Below, in pieces: positions 47,901-53,181 of a stretch of DNA of 53,181 nt. Every line of letters starts with the position of its first letter. The first letter of the stretch is position 1. Source of the stretch: Parasitella parasitica (lineage: Eukaryota > Mucoromycota > Mucoromycetes > Mucorales > Mucoraceae); NCBI GenBank assembly GCA_025201805.1, contig MU619261.1, forward strand, positions 8,437 through 61,617, given 5' to 3'. Under the pieces are notes generated by a model, which made no database searches, had not been told where the DNA came from, and was given only the letters and a program-made list of their open reading frames with translations. The position numbers and the translations under genes were made by a program.

Positions 47901-49010
47901 TCTGACTTGGCAATGCTAAATAATCGTACACTGTTTGATTTCCATTGCTCTGCCCGTCAATCGCTTTTTCTATGAAATGAAAGTAGCTTGGAACCTTCAT
48001 TTGCTTTTCGTTAATTATCTGTGCATTATTGACGCCTAACAGAAACTTGTTGTAGCATGTAAACCTGTGCATCTATTACAGATATGAGTAGAGGAACACT
48101 GGATGTGATGTTTGGCAGTGAATTACATGAAATAAACACAAATCACCCAGGCTTTCTTTTGTGGGATCGTATTGTATAAGATCATTGTAGAAATCCTCTG
48201 TTACCTGGACTAATTCATCAATATTCATGAATATATTTGCACACTCGTACTGCCCAATAATAGCTGTTTGCCTATCCTTGGCCCTTTGTCGAAGTGGTTC
48301 AACTATCAACTATTGTGTACAGATAATCTCTTTTAGGTTTATTTTCCATGGGTCGTGCATAATGACAACTTACGGAAACAAATGTTTTCAAGGTCGATAA
48401 ATAATTAGCTTCTGTTGTGATGAATTCTTCTAAAAGATGTCTTCTTCTTTCGTTGTTCTAGGCGAAGACAAGTCAGACTTGAATGCTATTTTCACCTACA
48501 TCTTTTTTTTTTTTCTGATCCATACCTTGACAAACTCCCTCTTTCGTGGTATAGATGGTGCAACATGGTAATGAATGGTAGACGGCGATGTAATGATTTT
48601 TTTGAATTGTTCATAGAGCCTGGAGTGTTTCCCTATTTTAATGTTTATTTAATTATCGTTGTTTATATGTATGATGGTTGAGGCACCTGAACTATTATCT
48701 GCTTTTAGATCGTGTACTAAAATATCATAATAGTGGCACTGTTTTCGAGAAATATTAAAATGTTGTACATTCAAAATAAAAGAAAACACACACATACCAC
48801 AGACCCAGAGTGTAAAGGCGTTTTTTGCTGGCTGCTGTTGTGATTATCGATTAATTGTCGAGAGTAAATGTAGCCAATACTATCGAGACTAATGTCAAGT
48901 TGCTGCATAATTAGGACAAGGAGAAAAGAAGAAGCGAAAGGAAGAAATGAAAAGAAAACTAGCATCTTTACATGTAAGGATGGGCTAGGACTGTGTGTAA
49001 TCTCAGTCAT
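44945..49010 (-). CDS. Rho guanine-nucleotide exchange factor (DH domain plus PH-like region)
   Basis: Seventeen exons on the minus strand, all phases closing: 49010-48972, 48902-48798, 48738-48687, 48632-48526, 48457-48374, 48309-48140, 48064-47871, 47809-47655, 47599-47302, 47257-46991, 46932-46838, 46761-46542, 46497-45923, 45863-45822, 45737-45324, 45226-45155, 45094-44945. The product is about 1012 residues. The DH domain (about 100-300) contains RRHLLEEFITTEANYLSTLK, YNKFLLGVNNAQ and YDYLALPSQRVGRYTMYFKE. A PH-like region follows (VTLFLFSDKIMVVKRP, KFIGWASVNDIDIYD). The C-terminal 350 residues are Ser-rich and end in a coiled coil (KEEEIDMLKADLDDSVSEL). Such factors load GTP on Rho or Cdc42 at growth sites. 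The target GTPase is not evident. Convergent with vac14, 286 bp apart. Confidence 0.88.
45797..45820. repeat. (TA)n microsatellite at a splice donor
   Basis: TA dinucleotides run directly into the 5' splice site of the RhoGEF intron 45821-45738, so the intron begins GTATATATAT. Confidence 0.75.
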
Positions 49011-51000
49011 TTCGATTGCTGATCATGGCACACGAGCTTAGAGAGCGGTACCGAGATTATTATAGAGCAAATCAGGCTGTTGTGCCTGTCAATTTTGTCA
49101 CACTTGTTATACCCTTAATCGTGTACGAGCGCAAAAAAGCAAACAAGGAAAGCATTTGTTGCTCCGAGCTAAACTATTGAATGCTTTGCAAAGATGAGAA
49201 TTAAGGTTGAGGTAACCTAGTGTAGCAATAGAAATATTTAGCGTTATATGAATCAAGACTCTTGAATTCAGTATGAATATGGCGTATGGATGTTCATTCA
49301 AAACGACGTTTTCAATCAACTAGGGTAAAAATGTATGAATCTAAAATCGGTTCACCAACAAATGAAAGCTTGCATGCAAATTGTTTGGATAATCGAAATA
49401 AGAGAGTTACACCAAGCAATATAGAGCCGGAAAGATGAATCTTGACCCTCCGAGCATTTTAGGTGCTATCTTCAGTGCATTTTTGATCATTAAAGTCAAA
49501 CTTTGACCAGATTCCATCTTACTCGAAAAGTAAGAGCGCAATGCAAAGCTGTTGGTTAAAAATGAACCAAAAACAGAGAGGAGAAGCCCTAAAAAAACAC
49601 ATCGCTACATCAGACATCACTACATCAGACACGTGAATTTTTTCCACAAAGGCAACAGCAGCTAAGACGGACCGAGATTTGTCAATGTAAATTAAAGTAA
49701 ACATATAAAACGATGTTTCTTTGGGTACGGCTTATCAGCTGATTGAACTGCATGTATATATGCTTTATTTATATATGAGTAACTCAAACGTGCTGCAACT
49801 TCCTAACTTTTTGAATTTGACATCAAATGAAGAGGGGTTCTTTTTGTTCTTTCCTTTTTGTGCTCTTTCTCCATATGGCTATGGTAAAATTCGCATTTCT
49901 AATACATATTAAAAGCCAACAGCATCTGCCTGTAAATCCATAATCCCATCAGTTGATGTATCCTACTTGAAAATTTCCTTGCTGCATCAGATTTCAACGC
50001 ATTATGCATACCTTTCTGTTTACCATTTACATATGTAGTAAATGCATACCATATATGTAGTATGTATAGCCAGGTTATTTAAGAGGAAATGATATTTTCA
50101 TTTATGTCATGTATGTTATGACACATGAGCATATATGTTGCAAAAGCTTATACTATATAACTCGATCAGCTATTGTGCGTATCGAGGTATTGTGAAATAG
50201 ATGAAATATAATGTTTTTTCATATTAGTAAATGTTTCAAGCTCAAAATTGGAGCTGCTGGTTTATTATTATTGAGATTATGACTGAGCTTTGTGTCCTTG
50301 CATTGTTGTCTAGACTTTAAACATCGTGATGTATAGCGTACACTTGATAAATCTTTATTCTCAGCACGAAAACCTTATTAATATAATACACATGTATTAT
50401 CGCGACTTTGGATGGCTTTTTAGAATATTAAAAATCAATGGATCCTAACATATAGATCACTGATAGTTTCGAAGGAGTTAGTTCAGCGTCTTCTTAATAT
50501 GTGAATAATTGTTGATATGACGATGAGACTTTGTTGCATGCATATAGTGGTATTATATTTATAGAAATAGACCATGATGTTTAAAATGTACATATTTTTG
50601 GCAGTTATTACTATATACAGCTGTGGTGAAGGGGAGGTGTTTTCATTCAAAACAGGAACAGTCATTAGCGATTGGCCATACCTTCTGCTATTTCAATCAG
50701 AACAAGCAAATATAAAAAGATTTGGGATGCGCAAAAATATATTAGAAGTATATAAGGCTATTTATCGCCTGGCTCTCTTCGATATAATCGATCCTTGAAA
50801 GGATTTGCCTAGAACCTTTCAAAGTAAAAAGCAGTAAGCTTCTTGTTGCTATAGAATAAAAATTATTTTGACAGTAGAAGGATTTACATCTTGTTCAGGT
50901 TTTTTTATAGCTTGTAGCATGGCAACACTAAATGTATTTACATTCAAGACATTCAAGCTGGCGCAATCTGTAAGAAGCTCAGGACAAGATTATGATTCAT
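49011..51000. other. Intergenic, no clear gene
   Basis: A 51-codon plus-strand frame opens at ATG 49026 (MAHELRERYRDYY) only 15 bp from the RhoGEF start. A repeated CTACATCAGACA is at 49603 and 49620. Two AT-rich frames near 50574 and 50868 show no known motif. Confidence 0.4.
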
Positions 51001-51019
51001 TCACGGAACTGCTAATCGA

Positions 51020-51430
51020 AGTTTTTTTTGGAAGACATCCGATACAAAGTGGTCTCGCATTTGGTCGCTCGTTATCCCTTTCCTTTCTGTACCCTTTGTT
51101 ATAGCCAGTTGGAGGAAGACTTCCATCACTTCCTTTTCACTTATCCACTTAAACTCCAGGTTTGGCGGTCCATCTTTCAAACTTGTCTCTCTCCGCTTCC
51201 TCTCTCTGACCATGATCTTGTCAATCAGCTCGTCACCATCTTGGCATCCACCGATACTCCTTTCCTGCGTGTGGCCAAATGCCTTGTGCTTAACTTTCGA
51301 CAGATCAAAACTTTACATGCACGTTACTGACAGTCTGACAGGCTTGTTGGCGCATGATTTTCGATGGCATCCTGTTTCTCCCTCACTCAGTCATAAAGCG
51401 CACTGTCCGTTCCTTCTCCCGTCTGGGAGA
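51020..51430 (+). pseudogene. Relic of a LINE zinc-binding (zf-RVT) region
   Basis: Codons at 51020-51090 read FFWKTSDTKWSRIWSLVIP. After a frame change the sequence continues FCTLCYSQLEEDFHHFLF and LKLQVWRSIF. This C-x2-C...E-x-x-x-H-H pattern with a following Trp is the zinc-binding tail seen after LINE reverse transcriptases. It is of a different type from the insertion at 15 kb. The shift and missing upstream domains show decay. Confidence 0.6.
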
Positions 51431-53181
51431 TGAAATACGGCCTGATTTTTAGATCTCCAGTTTCTTCTATGTTATTTCTTTGTCTACTGTTATTTATACC
51501 TAATCAGCCGGTACTTTGTTTTTCATCAGAACCTATTTGCGTAGTACATGAGAAATTTAGTATGAAAATTTGAGTTTTTTGCTTATTACTTCGTATTCAT
51601 GTATTTTCCTCCACGCAAATGTTTCCTTTCGACAGCTCTGATTTTTCGCTATATCATCCTCCAGGTTTGATAGCGGTCGTGACCAAATGTCTGCTAAAAT
51701 GTTTGTTAATTATGAAAAAAAAAACCCCGTTTTGCGCGTAACTTTTAATAACAAACATGGCGCCCTAGGGAAACCAAGTAGTGCTCATTATGCCAATCTT
51801 AATCAAGCATAAAATAGACTTTATTTTGCTGAGTATCAGTACGTATATGCGTTTATATGTAATTTTATATGAAAATTATTAATGTTTTCTGTCATGCTCA
51901 GAAATATTATATTTCTTTATAATAAGCGAAAAGTAGTACATATTATACGAGCAGGGTTGCATTCCTTCGCCGAACTGTTCATACACTTAAATATTTTTCT
52001 AGTAGACTTATTGACATTAATGAGTTCATGCTATTCAATATCATTATCGATCACACTTGCTGATAACAACTGCTTTAGCAAAAAAATGATTACTCTTTTA
52101 ATGATGTGATAACTCTATTATATTACATAATCTTTGAACCTTCACTTTACTACGACAGTGTATACATAAACAGTAGTTTTTGGTCCATATTGAAATTTTG
52201 CTAAAGATACCCACCATCCAAGATCAGTCATAGGTATATAAATGCTATGGAGTCAGGATCATTTGACATTTGCTTTAATTTTTTAGCATAACCATACACA
52301 AACGATTGCTGACAAAAAAAAGCACGAAATCGTACAAAAAATGCACACAAATGCCCATAGCTTTGCATAAAAAACAAACCAAACCATGTTTTATATTTGT
52401 GTGCTACTGCACGACGCATACATCAAATCTTAGTTAAAAAAGCAGTTACTTTTTGACTAAAATAGCAGCAGCGCCAATTTGTTTTTTTTTGCCTTGATAA
52501 ACGCCTTCTACTCTGCCACTTCAATTTATGTCAAAAGTATGCTCATAAAAAATTATAGGCTATTTTCGTACTAATTTTTAACAAATGTTCTGTAACAACT
52601 TATGGTATTTGGCCAGAAACTTTGTGAGAGATACCTCCCTGAGTTTACTTGTATACGCATTTTCAGTAATCATTGTTGACAGCTTATTCTGTGATTTTTT
52701 CTATAAAGTACTGAAATAATTGCATATTTCATTAAAACCTTTAGCTGTTTTATAATATAAAATAAAAATGTACAATTAAAACCGCAGACATATATATTCG
52801 TATATTGATAAAAAAAAAAGGACTTTACACAGCTTTTTTCCTGACTATCTATACTTTTAAGCGTGGATATCGGGTGTATGGCTATGTGACGAATTATTAA
52901 GCATGCAAAAACGACCATTAGTCATGTAATGCCCCATGAGTCAATAAAAACCCAGTTTTTAACAGAGAAAGAGGGATAGAGAATAATGTTTGATATAGAG
53001 TATCATAACTAAAAAAAATATTTTTAGAAATAAAAATATTTTATTTCCTTCAATTAAAAATGCAAAAAAGTCGAAAACCTTCCTAATTCAGAAGGTAATA
53101 ACTGAATATTTCCCTACATTTGAGACAGTAAAATTAAATCCTGACTTGCCACGAAATCTCGTTATTATTAGAGCCCTGAAG
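51431..53181. other. AT-rich end of the window
   Basis: No gene recognised. The stretch 51740-51800 resembles 37139-37190 (shared TAACTTTT...GAAACCAAG...TGCTC), pointing to a dispersed repeat family. Confidence 0.4.

Noticed and set aside
49026-49181. 51-codon plus-strand frame head-to-head with the RhoGEF
   Set aside because: Only 15 bp separate the two start codons and the peptide is not recognised; kept as a remark in the intergenic entry.
52228-52419. 63-codon minus-strand frame near the right end
   Set aside because: AT-rich, Phe-rich, no conserved pattern.

Overview
The window looks like nuclear DNA of an early-diverging filamentous fungus, most likely Mucoromycota (Mucorales-type). 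The evidence is AT-rich spacers, genes with many short GT-AG introns (about 42-100 nt), and a fungal gene set: Medusa-type regulator, MUB1/samB, PROPPIN, Vac14, TVP38 and Ubc13. All gene models below were spliced by eye; exon phases were checked by counting and they close in frame unless stated.

0-11 kb: a short tandem array at the left edge, then plus-strand genes for a CUE/Smr (Cue2-like) nuclease, a two-C2-domain CEP120-like protein, a family-16 (METTL21-like) methyltransferase and a small two-helix membrane protein. These are followed by minus-strand genes for a Medusa-like regulator and Ubc13.

11.2-16.1 kb: the most unusual part. A 3.8-kb DNA transposon-like element has 188-bp terminal inverted repeats, TA flanks and CAGTG-type ends. 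It carries a eukaryotic TnpB homologue (Fanzor) whose RuvC acidic residues are intact but whose frame is broken in two places. A 5'-truncated non-LTR retrotransposon, with a 16-bp target duplication, has landed exactly in its right terminus.

16-31 kb: a possible small multi-exon gene, Rheb, a 4-kb gene-poor stretch with diverged repeats, ribosomal protein eL8, a four-helix membrane protein, ribosomal protein uS10, TVP38 and a secreted amine oxidase followed by an eroded relic of a second copy.

32-49 kb: MUB1/samB, Atg18 (PROPPIN), a 3.6-kb repeat-rich gap with LTR-like direct repeats, an NmrA-like dehydrogenase, Vac14, and a 17-exon Rho guanine-nucleotide exchange factor convergent with Vac14. 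Rheb (TORC1), Atg18 (PI3P/PI(3,5)P2 binding) and Vac14 (Fab1 kinase scaffold) all belong to vacuole/TOR biology, but the spacing gives no sign of a cluster.

49-53 kb: no intact gene recognised; a frameshifted LINE zinc-binding relic and AT-rich repeats.
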